DNA of 64,000 bases from Lachnospiraceae bacterium. Its GTDB lineage: Bacteria; Bacillota; Clostridia; Lachnospirales; Lachnospiraceae. The DNA is taken from the NCBI GenBank assembly GCA_031280955.1, contig JAITGA010000037.1, positions 1 to 64,000 on the forward strand. The letters run 5' to 3'. The notes beneath the pieces are model-generated. The model had not been told where the DNA came from. It did not search any database and saw only the letters and a program-made list of their open reading frames with translations. This document shows positions 34,998 through 43,984 of the stretch, one piece after another (positions within the stretch are counted from its first letter, which is position 1; each line of letters opens with the position of its first letter). A program made the translations under genes and the position numbers.

Positions 34998-35513
34998 ATG
35001 TTTCAAGAACCGCTTGCATTTTACAAGCTCATCATCTTATACATGCTCGACCGCGTGGATTTTCCACTTACCAAAGCCCAGATTATGGATTTTATTTTGG
35101 CGCGTGAGTTCATCAGTTTTTTGACCTTACAGCAAGTGGTTGGTGAGTTAGTTGATGAGGATTTGATCAAAACGGAAGCAATTAGAAACCGTACCCATCT
35201 GATTATTACTGACGAGGGCAGGGACACACTTTCATACTTTCGCCATCGTATCGGTGAGGGAATGCGGACGGAGATTGATGACTTTTTTCGTCAAAACGAA
35301 CTCAAAATGCGGAGCGAGGCATCAGTCTTATCTGATTATCACAAGTCAACCAGCGGCGAATACGAAGCACGTCTGATAGCCAAGGACAATGGTATTACTT
35401 TGATTGATCTCACGATATCAGTCCCGAATGAGGAAACAGCGGGGCAGATTTGCGACAATTGGCAACGCAAAAACCAAGAAGTTTACATGTATTTGATTGA
35501 AACGTTGTTTTGA
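34998..35513 (+). CDS. DUF4364 family protein
   Basis: 171 residues from ATG 34998. The family hallmark is FYKLIILYMLDRVDFPLTKAQIMDFIL, then a winged-helix-like segment (LTLQQVVGELVDEDLIKTE, HLIITDEGRDTLSYF) and a C-terminal half with LIDLTISVPNEETAGQICDNW. DUF4364 is found in Clostridia and is predicted to be DNA-binding; no function is established. The ribosome site GGGGGAG, six bases before the ATG, belongs to the right end of the MITE-like element, so its translation depends on the insertion. It converges on rarA. Confidence 0.9.
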   Translation: MFQEPLAFYKLIILYMLDRVDFPLTKAQIMDFILAREFISFLTLQQVVGELVDEDLIKTEAIRNRTHLIITDEGRDTLSYFRHRIGEGMRTEIDDFFRQNELKMRSEASVLSDYHKSTSGEYEARLIAKDNGITLIDLTISVPNEETAGQICDNWQRKNQEVYMYLIETLF

Positions 35514-35517
35514 TTCT

Positions 35518-35583
35518 ATCCTTTCCAAAACTTCCGCCCTAAGAGTGCATCGGGTAGATACTGTTGCTCAACGTAGTTGCCGG
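35518..35583. repeat. Duplicated 3' end of rarA
   Basis: 66 bases matching 35610-35675 (the last 22 codons of rarA) with three differences. It is a non-functional tandem partial copy just downstream of rarA, between the convergent genes. Confidence 0.92.
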
Positions 35584-35607
35584 GTTTATAGGCAATTATG
35601 AGAAATT

Positions 35608-36885
35608 TTATCCTTTCCAAAACTTCCGCCCTAAGAGTGCATCGGGCAGATACTGTTGTTCAACATAGTTGCCGGAGTAGTCATGCGGGTATTTATAACC
35701 GGTACCACGCCCCAGTTGTTTTGCACCCTTATAGCTTGCATCCTGCAAATGCGGGGGGATAGGGAGGCTTCCGGTGGCAGCTACTTCTGCCATGGCGGCA
35801 CCGATGGCGGCGACACAGGCATTGCTCTTCGGTGCTAAGGCAATATAAGCGGCGGCTTCTGCCAAGATGATTTGCGCTTCCGGCATCCCCACTCTTTCGA
35901 CTGCCAACGATGCACTGACCGCCACGGTCAATGCCTGCGGGTCAGCCAAACCTACATCTTCAGCGGCATGAATTAGCAAACGTCTGGCGATATAAGTAAC
36001 ACTTTCACCGCCATAGAGCATCCGTGCCAGATAATAAATCGCCGCATCAGGATCTGAACCACGCATACTTTTGATGAAAGCCGAGATAGTGTCATAATGT
36101 TGGTCTTGCCCTTTATCATAGCGAACGGCACGTTTTTGGATACACTCCTCTGCCACGGCGAGGGTGATACGGATTTGACCGTCTTCTCCCCTTGCGGTAG
36201 TCATCACTCCCAGTTCCACGGCATTGAGGGCACGTCTGGCATCGCCGCCCGATAAGTCAGCAAGAAAATCAAGAGCATCATCGTCGATGATTGCCGCAAA
36301 AGCCCCCAACCCTCTTTCATGGTCGCTTAGTGCCCGGTTGATAAGCTCTTTGATGTCAGTCATCAAAAGCGGCTTTAGCTCAAAGATATTTGAGCGTGAA
36401 AGCAGCGCCCCGATTACCTCGAAAAAAGGGTTTTCCGTTGTTGCTCCAATCAAGATAATCGTGCCGTCTTCAACGAACGGCAGCAGATAATCTTGCTGTG
36501 CTTTGTTGAAACGATGGATTTCATCAATGAAGAGTATCGTCCGCTTGCCATACATCCCCAGGTTCTGTTTTGCCTCCCGCACGACCTCTTCCATGTCTTT
36601 CTTACCGGCAGCAGTAGCGTTTAGTTGTCGGAACTCTGCCTTGGTGGTAGCAGCGATGACCTTTGCCATAGTCGTCTTTCCGCTTCCCGGCGGACCATAA
36701 AATATGATTGATGTGATTTGGTCAGCTTTGATTGCTCGGTAAAGGAGCTTGTCCGTTCCGAGGATATGTTGTTGCCCGACCACCTCATCGAGGTTTTTCG
36801 GTCTGAGTCTTGCCGCCAGCGGCGACTCTTTTTCCATGTCACCATCACGCATATAGTCAAAGAGGTTCATTTCCCAGTTCTCCAT
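35608..36885 (-). CDS. rarA: Replication-associated recombination protein RarA (MgsA)
   Basis: 425 residues, full length. AAA+ ATPase related to clamp loaders that acts at stalled forks. Opening PLAARLRPKNLDEVVGQQHILG, Walker A GPPGSGKTT, Walker B ILFIDEIHRF, sensor ATTENPFFEV, and the C-terminal MgsA tetramerisation domain (SDPDAAIYYLARMLYGGES, GTGYKYPHDYSGNYVEQQYLPD). The start lies after a fragment of the MITE end (GGAGCAATAC). The C-terminal 22 codons are duplicated directly downstream. Confidence 0.95.
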   Translation of the reverse strand: MENWEMNLFDYMRDGDMEKESPLAARLRPKNLDEVVGQQHILGTDKLLYRAIKADQITSIIFYGPPGSGKTTMAKVIAATTKAEFRQLNATAAGKKDMEEVVREAKQNLGMYGKRTILFIDEIHRFNKAQQDYLLPFVEDGTIILIGATTENPFFEVIGALLSRSNIFELKPLLMTDIKELINRALSDHERGLGAFAAIIDDDALDFLADLSGGDARRALNAVELGVMTTARGEDGQIRITLAVAEECIQKRAVRYDKGQDQHYDTISAFIKSMRGSDPDAAIYYLARMLYGGESVTYIARRLLIHAAEDVGLADPQALTVAVSASLAVERVGMPEAQIILAEAAAYIALAPKSNACVAAIGAAMAEVAATGSLPIPPHLQDASYKGAKQLGRGTGYKYPHDYSGNYVEQQYLPDALLGRKFWKG

Positions 36886-37212
36886 GATTGTGTATTGCTC
36901 CAGTATAAATGATTTGGGGGTGGTATGCTAGTTGAATGTGTTGGGATAATGTAGATTCTGATACTAGTTACAGTCAAGGTTCATGATGAATGCCATAGTT
37001 TCGTCATTGCGAGGTGGTTTTATACGCCGAAGCAATCTATTATTTTTAGATTAGATTCTGATATTGTCCGGGCAAGGCGGGAAAACATCGCCAAATATCG
37101 CAGGAAAATATCGCCAAATACCACAGTATTTGACATAATAATTCCCTTGTGCTAGAATCGTCTAAGTCAGATGATGACGCTAAATCATATGCGCTTTCAG
37201 CGTCATTGATTT
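36886..37212. other. Intergenic region before tRNA-Thr
   Basis: Holds a trace of the MITE end (36890-36902), a copy of the CGTCATTGC repeat at 37000-37040 (TTCGTCATTGCGAGGTGG...GCCGAAGCAATCT), a short direct repeat ATCGCCAAATA at about 37088 and 37110, and the tRNA promoter. No gene. Confidence 0.65.
37130..37158 (+). promoter_or_regulatory. Promoter of tRNA-Thr
   Basis: TTGACA (37130-37135), 17-bp spacer, TAGAAT (37153-37158). Confidence 0.65.
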
Positions 37213-37285
37213 GCTCTCGTAACTCAGCAGGTAGAGTACTTCCTTGGTAAGGAAGAAGTCGGCAGTTCGAGTCTGCTCGAGAGCT
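37213..37285 (+). tRNA. tRNA-Thr (anticodon GGT)
   Basis: Acceptor GCTCTCG/CGAGAGC with discriminator T; D arm ACTCAGCAGGTAGAGT; anticodon stem CTTCC/GGAAG with loop TTGGTAA, anticodon GGT; T arm GGCAGTTCGAGTCTGC. No CCA encoded. Confidence 0.95.
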
Positions 37286-37289
37286 TTCC

Positions 37290-37323
37290 AAACCCGCATG
37301 GATTAGACCTTGTGGGTTTTTTG
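37290..37323 (+). terminator. Rho-independent terminator after tRNA-Thr
   Basis: AACCCGCA and TGTGGGTT form the stem, followed by TTTTTT. Confidence 0.85.
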
Positions 37324-37464
37324 TTATTTCATATAACTACATCCACCTCTTTTACAATTAAACCTTACTAAAATCATTTCACTCAAAAACTTTTCCCTCT
37401 AGCATTTATTCTTATATTATGCTATACTGCCATTAGGTGATTTGGATAGAGTTAGGCTAAGAAA

Positions 37465-38454
37465 ATGATAGTGATGGATGAAGTGACTAATGAACGGCGA
37501 AAGCGGCGAAAACATATTCGCCGAGTACTCATAATTACCGTGCTTTTGGTCATCTTGCTTCCTGCGGTCATGAGTGTGATAGTACTGTTGCGGCTTGGAG
37601 ATATGGAGCGGCGACTGGACGATTTGGAAGCACGACTTGCGGCACAGGAAGCGGCGATAGAGGAAATGTCGCTATCTGCTGTTCGAGAGTTTCAGGGCAG
37701 AGAACGGATAGACTCCAGCATTTTTTATACCGCATCACTTGAAGAGTCTAACCGCCAACCAATGGGGCGGGCTGGTGAGCTGAATGAAGCTACGCTCCCA
37801 TCTGATGGAGCGGAGACCAATATAGCCGCCAATATTTACCTTACTTTTGATGACGGGCCTAGTAGTCATACAGGAAAGATACTAGACATTCTCGCTGAAT
37901 ATGATGTGAAAGCTACTTTTTTCGTTATTGGCAGGACTGATGAGCAGTCACTTCTCACATATCGGCGGATTGTAGATGAGGGGCATACATTGGGTATGCA
38001 CTCATACAGTCATCGTTATCAGGAGATATATGAGTCTGTTGACGCATTTGCCGCTGACTTATTACGGTTACAGGAGCTTCTATATGAAACGACGGGAGTG
38101 TGGAGTCGCTTATACCGCTTCCCCGGCGGCAGTTCCAACGGCGTGAGCCGGGTCGATATGGGAGAGTTCATTGACTACCTGACGGCACAGGACATAGTCT
38201 ATTTTGATTGGAATGTGGCTTCGGGCGATGCGGCGATAGGCGGGCTTGGAAGTCGCCGGATTATCGACAACTGCCTGACAGGACTAGCGGGGAAAAGTGA
38301 GGGTATTATTCTTCTTCACGATACTGCGGACAAAGTAAGTACCGTCACGGCATTACCAAGTATCATAGAAGGAATCTTAGCTGATGAAAACCGGAAGATA
38401 CTGCCGATAACAGATACTACAGCACCAGTACAGCATATAATAGCAAATAGATAA
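37465..38454 (+). CDS. Polysaccharide deacetylase (NodB domain), membrane-anchored
   Basis: 329 residues. Basic N-terminus, one span about 19-43 (VLIITVLLVILLPAVMSVIVLL), a short coiled coil (LGDMERRLDDLEARLAAQEAAIEEM), then the NodB domain from about 128. Catalytic motifs: YLTFDDGPS (catalytic base and metal Asp), GMHSYSHRY (metal His pair), RFPGGSSN, and IILLHDT near the end. It probably removes acetyl groups from peptidoglycan or another surface glycan outside the membrane. The bactofilin gene follows by 24 bases, which fits a wall-remodelling role. Confidence 0.9.
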   Translation: MIVMDEVTNERRKRRKHIRRVLIITVLLVILLPAVMSVIVLLRLGDMERRLDDLEARLAAQEAAIEEMSLSAVREFQGRERIDSSIFYTASLEESNRQPMGRAGELNEATLPSDGAETNIAANIYLTFDDGPSSHTGKILDILAEYDVKATFFVIGRTDEQSLLTYRRIVDEGHTLGMHSYSHRYQEIYESVDAFAADLLRLQELLYETTGVWSRLYRFPGGSSNGVSRVDMGEFIDYLTAQDIVYFDWNVASGDAAIGGLGSRRIIDNCLTGLAGKSEGIILLHDTADKVSTVTALPSIIEGILADENRKILPITDTTAPVQHIIANR

Positions 38455-38478
38455 GGGTTATTCACGAAAGGAGAGCAA

Positions 38479-39333
38479 ATGGGTTTTTTTACGGATTTGA
38501 AAGAGGATTTGTCACAAGTAGTTGAGGATTTGCTGCCTGATGATGAACTGCAAGACGACTTGTTCGATGAACTGGCTGATGAAGAGTTTGATGAAAGTTT
38601 CGATGATATCGAAATGGATACCGAAGATGATATCGATGGGGATTTTACGGAAGCGGATATTAAACTTGTCGTAAGTGACGAGGAATCGCTCGAGGACGAT
38701 TCAGAGTTTGAATATGAGTATATCTCTACGGATGATGAATTACAAATGGATGATGATGCCAATGAAACCAATACGATGAAAGAGGGTAATGAAACGATGA
38801 ATGAAGAAGCTATTTTTGTGGCAACGACAGAAGCAGAAATGATGAAGAGCGATATCAGCAAACGGGCATCAGACGAAACAGCATTGATTACAATGGGGAT
38901 GAATGTAGTCGGCGATATTACCTCCGAGGGGTCACTTGAGTTGGAAGGCAGTGTCGTGGGGAATGTTAATATCGTAGGCAAACTCAATATCACCGGAGTG
39001 ATCAGCGGTGACTCCAAGGCGGCGGAAATTTTTGCCGACAATGCCAAGATAACCGGAGAAATCCGAAGCAACGGCAGCGTCAAAATCGGGCAAAGCACGG
39101 TAATAATCGGCAATATTTTTGCTAATAGCGCCGTAATCGCCGGTGCGGTCAAGGGTGACATCGATGTCCAAGGGCCGGTAATCCTCGATACCTCAGCAAT
39201 AGTGATGGGCAATATCAAATCGAAATCCGTGCAAATCAACAATGGTGCCGTAATCGAGGGTATGTGCTCACAGTGCTATGCCGATGTGAACCCGACTTCA
39301 TTCTTCGATGAAATCAAAAAAGGTAAAAAGTAA
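38479..39333 (+). CDS. Bactofilin-family polymer-forming protein with long acidic N-terminus
   Basis: 284 residues after AAAGGAG. The first 110 residues are highly acidic (DDELQDDLFDELADEEFDE and similar), probably disordered. Residues about 135-265 are the bactofilin beta-helix (TSEGSLELEGSVVGNVNIVG, IRSNGSVKIGQSTVIIGNI, AGAVKGDIDVQGPVILD). A short tail with two Cys (CSQCY) follows. Bactofilins polymerise without nucleotide and scaffold cell-wall enzymes. The pairing with a deacetylase upstream supports a wall-localisation role. The acid tail is much longer than in typical bactofilins. Confidence 0.9.
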   Translation: MGFFTDLKEDLSQVVEDLLPDDELQDDLFDELADEEFDESFDDIEMDTEDDIDGDFTEADIKLVVSDEESLEDDSEFEYEYISTDDELQMDDDANETNTMKEGNETMNEEAIFVATTEAEMMKSDISKRASDETALITMGMNVVGDITSEGSLELEGSVVGNVNIVGKLNITGVISGDSKAAEIFADNAKITGEIRSNGSVKIGQSTVIIGNIFANSAVIAGAVKGDIDVQGPVILDTSAIVMGNIKSKSVQINNGAVIEGMCSQCYADVNPTSFFDEIKKGKK

Positions 39334-39351
39334 AGAGCGGGAAGGGTATCA

Positions 39352-40050
39352 ATGAGAATACTGTTAAAATTATCCGGTGAGGCATTGGCGGGTGATAAAA
39401 AGAGCGGTTTTTGTGAAGAAACGGTGAGAAAAGTCGCCTTACAGGTGAAGATGTTGGTCGGTGGCGGTACGCAGATTGGGATTGTTATCGGCGGCGGCAA
39501 CTTTTGGCGCGGACGTGCCAGTGAAAACATCGACCGTACCAAGGCCGATCAAATCGGGATGCTGGCAACAGTAATGAACTGTATCTATGTATCGGAAATG
39601 TTCCGCAGTACGGGTATGGAAACAAGCATTTTGACCCCTTTTGAGTGTGGCTCATTTACGCAGTTGTTTTCAAAGGACAGGGCAGTCAGACACTTTAACA
39701 ATGGGATAGTTGTCTTTTTCGCCGGGGGAACAGGACATCCGTTTTTTTCGACGGACACGAGTGTTGTATTACGGGCAGCTGAGGTCGATGCCGATATGAT
39801 TTTGCTGGCAAAGGCGGTTGATGGTATCTATAGCGATGACCCTCGCCGCAACCCCGAGGCAATCAAGTATGACTCGATTTCCATTGATGATGTCATTACC
39901 CAAAACCTGATGGCGGTGGACATGACAGCTTCCATTATGGTTAGGGAGCAAAAGCTTACGATGCGGGTCTTCGGACTCAATGCCGATTACAGTATCATAG
40001 ACGCAGTCGGCGACAAGTTTACGGGGACACTGGTAACTGCCGGATCATAG
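39352..40050 (+). CDS. pyrH: UMP kinase
   Basis: 232 residues. Phosphorylates UMP to UDP for nucleotide and glycan-precursor synthesis. Amino-acid-kinase fold motifs: LLKLSGEALAG, VIGGGNFWRGR, DQIGMLATVMNC, FFAGGTGHPFFSTDT and AKAVDGIYSDDPR. It lies 18 bases after the bactofilin gene and 13 bases before frr. In most Firmicutes it follows rpsB-tsf, which are absent here, so this copy of the conserved cluster starts at pyrH. Confidence 0.96.
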   Translation: MRILLKLSGEALAGDKKSGFCEETVRKVALQVKMLVGGGTQIGIVIGGGNFWRGRASENIDRTKADQIGMLATVMNCIYVSEMFRSTGMETSILTPFECGSFTQLFSKDRAVRHFNNGIVVFFAGGTGHPFFSTDTSVVLRAAEVDADMILLAKAVDGIYSDDPRRNPEAIKYDSISIDDVITQNLMAVDMTASIMVREQKLTMRVFGLNADYSIIDAVGDKFTGTLVTAGS

Positions 40051-40063
40051 AAATGAGGTTAAT

Positions 40064-40612
40064 ATGGAAGAAAGATTAGTGGTTTTTGAAAATAAAATGA
40101 AAAAAGCGGTGGAGTTTCTTGAGAATGATTTCGCGGGAATCCGGGCAGGACGTGCCAATCCCCGCGCTCTTGACAAGATTTCCGTTGATTATTACGGAAC
40201 ACAGACACCACTTCAACAAGTCAGCAATATCACCGTTCCCGAAGCACGGATGATAGTGATATCACCTTGGGAAAAGACATTGTTAAAGGATATAGAAAAA
40301 GCAATTTTGGCTTCGGATTTGGGAATCAATCCCACCAATGATGGTAACACGATACGACTTTTATTCCCTGAATTGACCGAAGAGAGGCGTCGCGATTTGG
40401 TCAAAGAAGTAAAAAAGAAGGGTGAAGAAAGTAAAGTGGCGGTTCGTAATGTCCGTCGCGAAGGCAACGATGCATTCAAGAAATTGGTCAAGGAGCTCTC
40501 CGAAGACGGGGTCAGACTGTTGGAGGATAAGCTTCAGAAATTGACGGACAAACACATCAAGGAAATTGACAGCACAGTCGAGCAGAAGTCACAAGAAATT
40601 TTGAAGGTGTAA
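40064..40612 (+). CDS. frr: Ribosome recycling factor
   Basis: 182 residues, family length 185. Splits post-termination ribosomes with EF-G. Hallmarks: AGRANPRALDKISVDYYGT near the N-terminus, TPLQQVSNITVPEARMIVISPW, GINPTNDGNTIRLLFPELTEERR and VRNVRREGNDAFKKL. In relatives uppS follows directly; here it is 7.4 kb away with the hydrogenase-like sensor and a transporter in between. Confidence 0.97.
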   Translation: MEERLVVFENKMKKAVEFLENDFAGIRAGRANPRALDKISVDYYGTQTPLQQVSNITVPEARMIVISPWEKTLLKDIEKAILASDLGINPTNDGNTIRLLFPELTEERRRDLVKEVKKKGEESKVAVRNVRREGNDAFKKLVKELSEDGVRLLEDKLQKLTDKHIKEIDSTVEQKSQEILKV

Positions 40613-40697
40613 AGCCTGCCAGCTTTACCCGCTAGTATCAGGCGTTTAGTTATCGGTTGTTTGCCGGGGTCTTTTTGTGTTGAAAAGGAGGGGGAAC

Positions 40698-42653
40698 ATG
40701 GATAGGATTTATTTGGAACCGGACAAATGTGTTGGTTGTAATGCTTGTGTACGGATTTGTCCCATTGATGATGCCAATGTAGCTGAGCTTGATGAAAATG
40801 GCAGGATGATTTTGCATGTCGATGATGACAGATGTATCAAATGTGGCGAATGTATCACCGGATGTACTCACGGAGCGAGGAACTATACCGATGATACCGA
40901 GCGGCTTTTTCAGGATTTGCGAGCCGGTCATGACATTGTCGCCATCGTTGCCCCGGCGATCAAAATCGCTTTCGACGGCAATTGGCGGCACGCGATGAAA
41001 TGGCTTCGCACCAAGGGAATCAAGGGGATATATGATGTCGGCTATGGTGCGGATATCTGTACTTGGGCGCACTTGCGCCTTTTGCAGAGCAAACCGACGG
41101 CAAAAGTAATCACCCAGCCATGTGCAGCGATTGTCAACTATGTCCTAAAGCACAAGAATGAGGTAATCAAGTATATGTCGCCGATTCACAGTCCGATGAT
41201 GTGTACGGCGGTGTATCTCAAAAAGTATCTGGGAATCAATTCCAAAATTGCTGTTATTTCCCCGTGTATTGCCAAAAAAGACGAGTATACGCAAACAGGG
41301 CTTGCGGAGTACAACGTGACCATGGCACGTCTTAAAGAGTACATTAACGCCAACAATGGTAAGCTGCCAACTAAGGTTCATTCCGACTTTGAGTTTGATG
41401 ACCAACAAGGGCTTGAGGGTTCTATTTATCCCCGTCCCGGCGGTTTGCGTGACAATCTCCTGATTCATGCCCCTAATCTGATGGTGACGAACTCAGAGGG
41501 TATCCACAAGGTCTATGCGGAACTTGATGATTATGACAAATGTGATCCCCTTTATCGTCCCCAGGTGTTTGATGTCCTGAGCTGTGAATTTGGCTGTGAC
41601 GGCGGGCCGGGAGTCGGGCAGGAGTACAAATGTTTCCAGATGAACTATATCATGCATGATGTCGAAACATATACACGGGGAAAACGCAAAAAGGACAATG
41701 CCGCAAAAAAGGTGAGCGCAAGAGGTGGCAAGAAAGAAGCGTGGGATGCCCAGTTTAATGCATTTGACAAACGCTTCAAGATAGAAGATTTCTTCCGTAC
41801 CTACAAAGCCGAGCGTGTCTCCCGTCCGAGCCTATCCCAATCTGATATTGAGAAAGGTTTCATGGCTTTACTTAAACTCAGCAAGGAAGAGCGGGAATTT
41901 AATTGTCATTCCTGTGGCTTCAGCACATGTGAGATAATGGCGCGGGCGATAGCCTACGGTATCAATGTCCCCGAGAATTGCAGTCAGTATGCCATCAAGG
42001 TAGCCAAGGAAGAAAAGGAACATGTCGCGGGAATAAATACCGAAGTTGTCCGTCACATGGAAAATATCCGTGATATCTTCACGGCATTGATGGAAAACAT
42101 CGGTGCTGCCAAAGACAAGGCTGCCCGCATTGAGGAATTGGGCGACACCAGTTACCAAGACATGGGAGCGACGGAAAAGCAAGTTGAGCAATTATCCCGC
42201 CTCAATCAAAGTATCGCCGAATCAGTCAGTATCATCAATGCCAATATTGAAAAATATAAAGAGATGACGGATGCGGTGCAATCTATCGCCAAGAGTATCA
42301 ATCTCCTTGCCCTCAATGCGTCGATCGAGGCAGCCCGTGCCGGTACGGCAGGGCGCGGATTTGCAGTAGTGGCATCCAGTATCCGTGATTTGTCAGAGGA
42401 ATCAAAAAATGCGGTTAGTAGTGCTGCTGATAATGAGGGTGATATCCGTCAGTCGATTGAGGAAATCAATCAAATCATTGCCGGACTCTCTGACGACATG
42501 AAGGAACTGTTGTTAATCATCGACTCTACCAAGTCTTCCGTTTCCCAGACCAAGGACGGTAGTGTCGATATCAGTGAGGCGATGAACGAAGTCGAAAACA
42601 TCACCATGCAAGCAATGAAGTTGGTTGATGAAACAGTACGGGTGTTGTCGTAA
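40698..42653 (+). CDS. Hydrogenase-like [4Fe-4S] protein fused to a chemotaxis signalling domain (putative redox/H2 sensor)
   Basis: 651 residues from ATG 40698, three bases after AAGGAGGGGG. Domain order: two ferredoxin clusters (CVGCNACVRICP, CIKCGECITGC); a [FeFe]-hydrogenase large-subunit domain (about 85-330) whose H-cluster Cys motifs read QPCAA, SPCIAKKDEY and SCEFGCDGGPG; an extra [4Fe-4S] motif CHSCGFSTCEIMARAIAYG...C (about 405-430); and a methyl-accepting chemotaxis signalling domain ending the protein (INLLALNASIEAARAGTAGRGFAVVA). There is no transmembrane segment, so it is cytosolic. All four H-cluster ligands seem kept, but the proton-relay Cys of the usual TSCCP is Pro. Likely signals redox or hydrogen state rather than making H2. 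Confidence 0.88.
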   Translation: MDRIYLEPDKCVGCNACVRICPIDDANVAELDENGRMILHVDDDRCIKCGECITGCTHGARNYTDDTERLFQDLRAGHDIVAIVAPAIKIAFDGNWRHAMKWLRTKGIKGIYDVGYGADICTWAHLRLLQSKPTAKVITQPCAAIVNYVLKHKNEVIKYMSPIHSPMMCTAVYLKKYLGINSKIAVISPCIAKKDEYTQTGLAEYNVTMARLKEYINANNGKLPTKVHSDFEFDDQQGLEGSIYPRPGGLRDNLLIHAPNLMVTNSEGIHKVYAELDDYDKCDPLYRPQVFDVLSCEFGCDGGPGVGQEYKCFQMNYIMHDVETYTRGKRKKDNAAKKVSARGGKKEAWDAQFNAFDKRFKIEDFFRTYKAERVSRPSLSQSDIEKGFMALLKLSKEEREFNCHSCGFSTCEIMARAIAYGINVPENCSQYAIKVAKEEKEHVAGINTEVVRHMENIRDIFTALMENIGAAKDKAARIEELGDTSYQDMGATEKQVEQLSRLNQSIAESVSIINANIEKYKEMTDAVQSIAKSINLLALNASIEAARAGTAGRGFAVVASSIRDLSEESKNAVSSAADNEGDIRQSIEEINQIIAGLSDDMKELLLIIDSTKSSVSQTKDGSVDISEAMNEVENITMQAMKLVDETVRVLS

Positions 42654-42660
42654 AAATTTA

Positions 42661-42700
42661 CAGTACGGGTGATGTCGGGTGATGTCGGGTGATGTCGCAA
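42661..42700. repeat. Short direct repeat after the sensor gene
   Basis: GTGATGTCGG occurs three times in a row, and ACAGTACGGGTG plus TGTCG-AAAAATTTA copies the last codons of the preceding gene. Confidence 0.7.
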
Positions 42701-42708
42701 AAATTTAT

Positions 42709-42738
42709 TTGACCGAGTGCAGGGAATTGTGTTATAAT
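42709..42738 (+). promoter_or_regulatory. Promoter of the DUF3798 transporter operon
   Basis: TTGACC (42709-42714), 18-bp spacer, TATAAT (42733-42738), about 40 bases before the lipoprotein start. Confidence 0.65.
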
Positions 42739-42778
42739 AAGCCTCGTGTCAGCAAATTTTTATATGGAGGAAAGAAAC

Positions 42779-43951
42779 ATGAAAAAGGTAGTAAGTGTTT
42801 TATTGGCTGTGAGTTTGGTGTTTTCATTGGCAGCTTGTGGCAATGACTCTGATGACTGGAAAATTGCGATTATTACCAATACCGTAGACCAGAGTGAAGA
42901 AGAGTACCGTTCCGCAGAAGCCCTACAGGCAAAGTACGGTGAGGACAAAATCGTTCATCGCACATGGCCTGTCAACTTCTCAACCGAAGGCGAGCAGATG
43001 ATTACTGTATTACAGCAAATCGCTGCCGACCCTGCCATCAAGGCAGTAGTCATCAACCAGGCGGTCATCAACACCAATGCGGCTGTTGATAAACTGCTTG
43101 AACTTCGTGATGACATCTTTATTGCTTACTGTACCCCTGCCGAGCATCCCCCCGATGTTATGAACCGGGCGCACCTTGCCATCAATACCAACGATCCTCT
43201 TGTTGGTGATGTCATCGTTATGCAGGCAAAAGCTCAGGGAGCAGAGGTATTTGCCCATTATTCATTCCCAAGGCATATGTCGATTGCGACCTTGGCACTT
43301 CGCCGTGACAACATCATGGCTGCTTGTGAACGTGAAGGTATCCGCTTTGTTGATTTGACTGCCCCTGACCCGACTAGTGATGTCGGCATCCCGGGAGCGC
43401 AGCAGTTTATATTTGAAGATGTACCGAAGCAAATTGCTGAATTAGGACCAAACACGGCGTTCTTCTCTACCAACTGTGCCATGCAGATTCCGCTTATCAC
43501 CAGAGTTATTGAGGGTGGAGCGATTTACCCGCAACCTTGTTGTCCTTCACCTTACCACGGCTTCCCATCCGCACTTGGAATTGAAGACATGGTTGGCACC
43601 GGTGAATTTGATGAAGATGGTGAAGAAATCATGCGTCTGCGTGATCTCGGTGAGCTGATTTCGGAAACGAGAGATGCTCTCGCCGCCAGAGGCGTAGCAG
43701 GCAGACTCTCCACTTGGCCGGCACCGGCAACGATGATGTGGACTACTGCTGCTACCATGTATGCAATCAAGTGGATCAATGGTGAAGTTCCTGCGGAAGG
43801 CATTGACTACGCAGTCCTTAACCAACTTTGTGCTGACTATAGCAAAGAACTCTCCGGAGACGCAGTTGGACTCATTTTGGAGCCGCTGGTTCTCGAAGGC
43901 GTTACTTACCACAATTATGTCATGGCTTTGATGGAGTATTTGACATACTAA
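42779..43951 (+). CDS. DUF3798 family substrate-binding lipoprotein
   Basis: 390 residues from ATG 42779 after GGAGGAAAG. Signal peptide with lipobox LAAC (Cys about residue 21). The body is a periplasmic-binding fold of the type I class: WKIAIITNTVDQSEEEYRSAEAL, VVINQAVINTNAAVDKLLEL, HLAINTNDPLVGDVIVMQA, HMSIATLALRRDNIMAACE. DUF3798 is a family of unknown ligand found in Clostridia and related anaerobes next to ribose/nucleoside-type ABC genes, exactly as here. The following ATPase and two permeases complete the system. It is separated from the ATPase gene by a stem-loop. Confidence 0.85.
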   Translation: MKKVVSVLLAVSLVFSLAACGNDSDDWKIAIITNTVDQSEEEYRSAEALQAKYGEDKIVHRTWPVNFSTEGEQMITVLQQIAADPAIKAVVINQAVINTNAAVDKLLELRDDIFIAYCTPAEHPPDVMNRAHLAINTNDPLVGDVIVMQAKAQGAEVFAHYSFPRHMSIATLALRRDNIMAACEREGIRFVDLTAPDPTSDVGIPGAQQFIFEDVPKQIAELGPNTAFFSTNCAMQIPLITRVIEGGAIYPQPCCPSPYHGFPSALGIEDMVGTGEFDEDGEEIMRLRDLGELISETRDALAARGVAGRLSTWPAPATMMWTTAATMYAIKWINGEVPAEGIDYAVLNQLCADYSKELSGDAVGLILEPLVLEGVTYHNYVMALMEYLTY

Positions 43952-43984
43952 TCAACTGCTCATGAATGACGACAGTAATTATGA

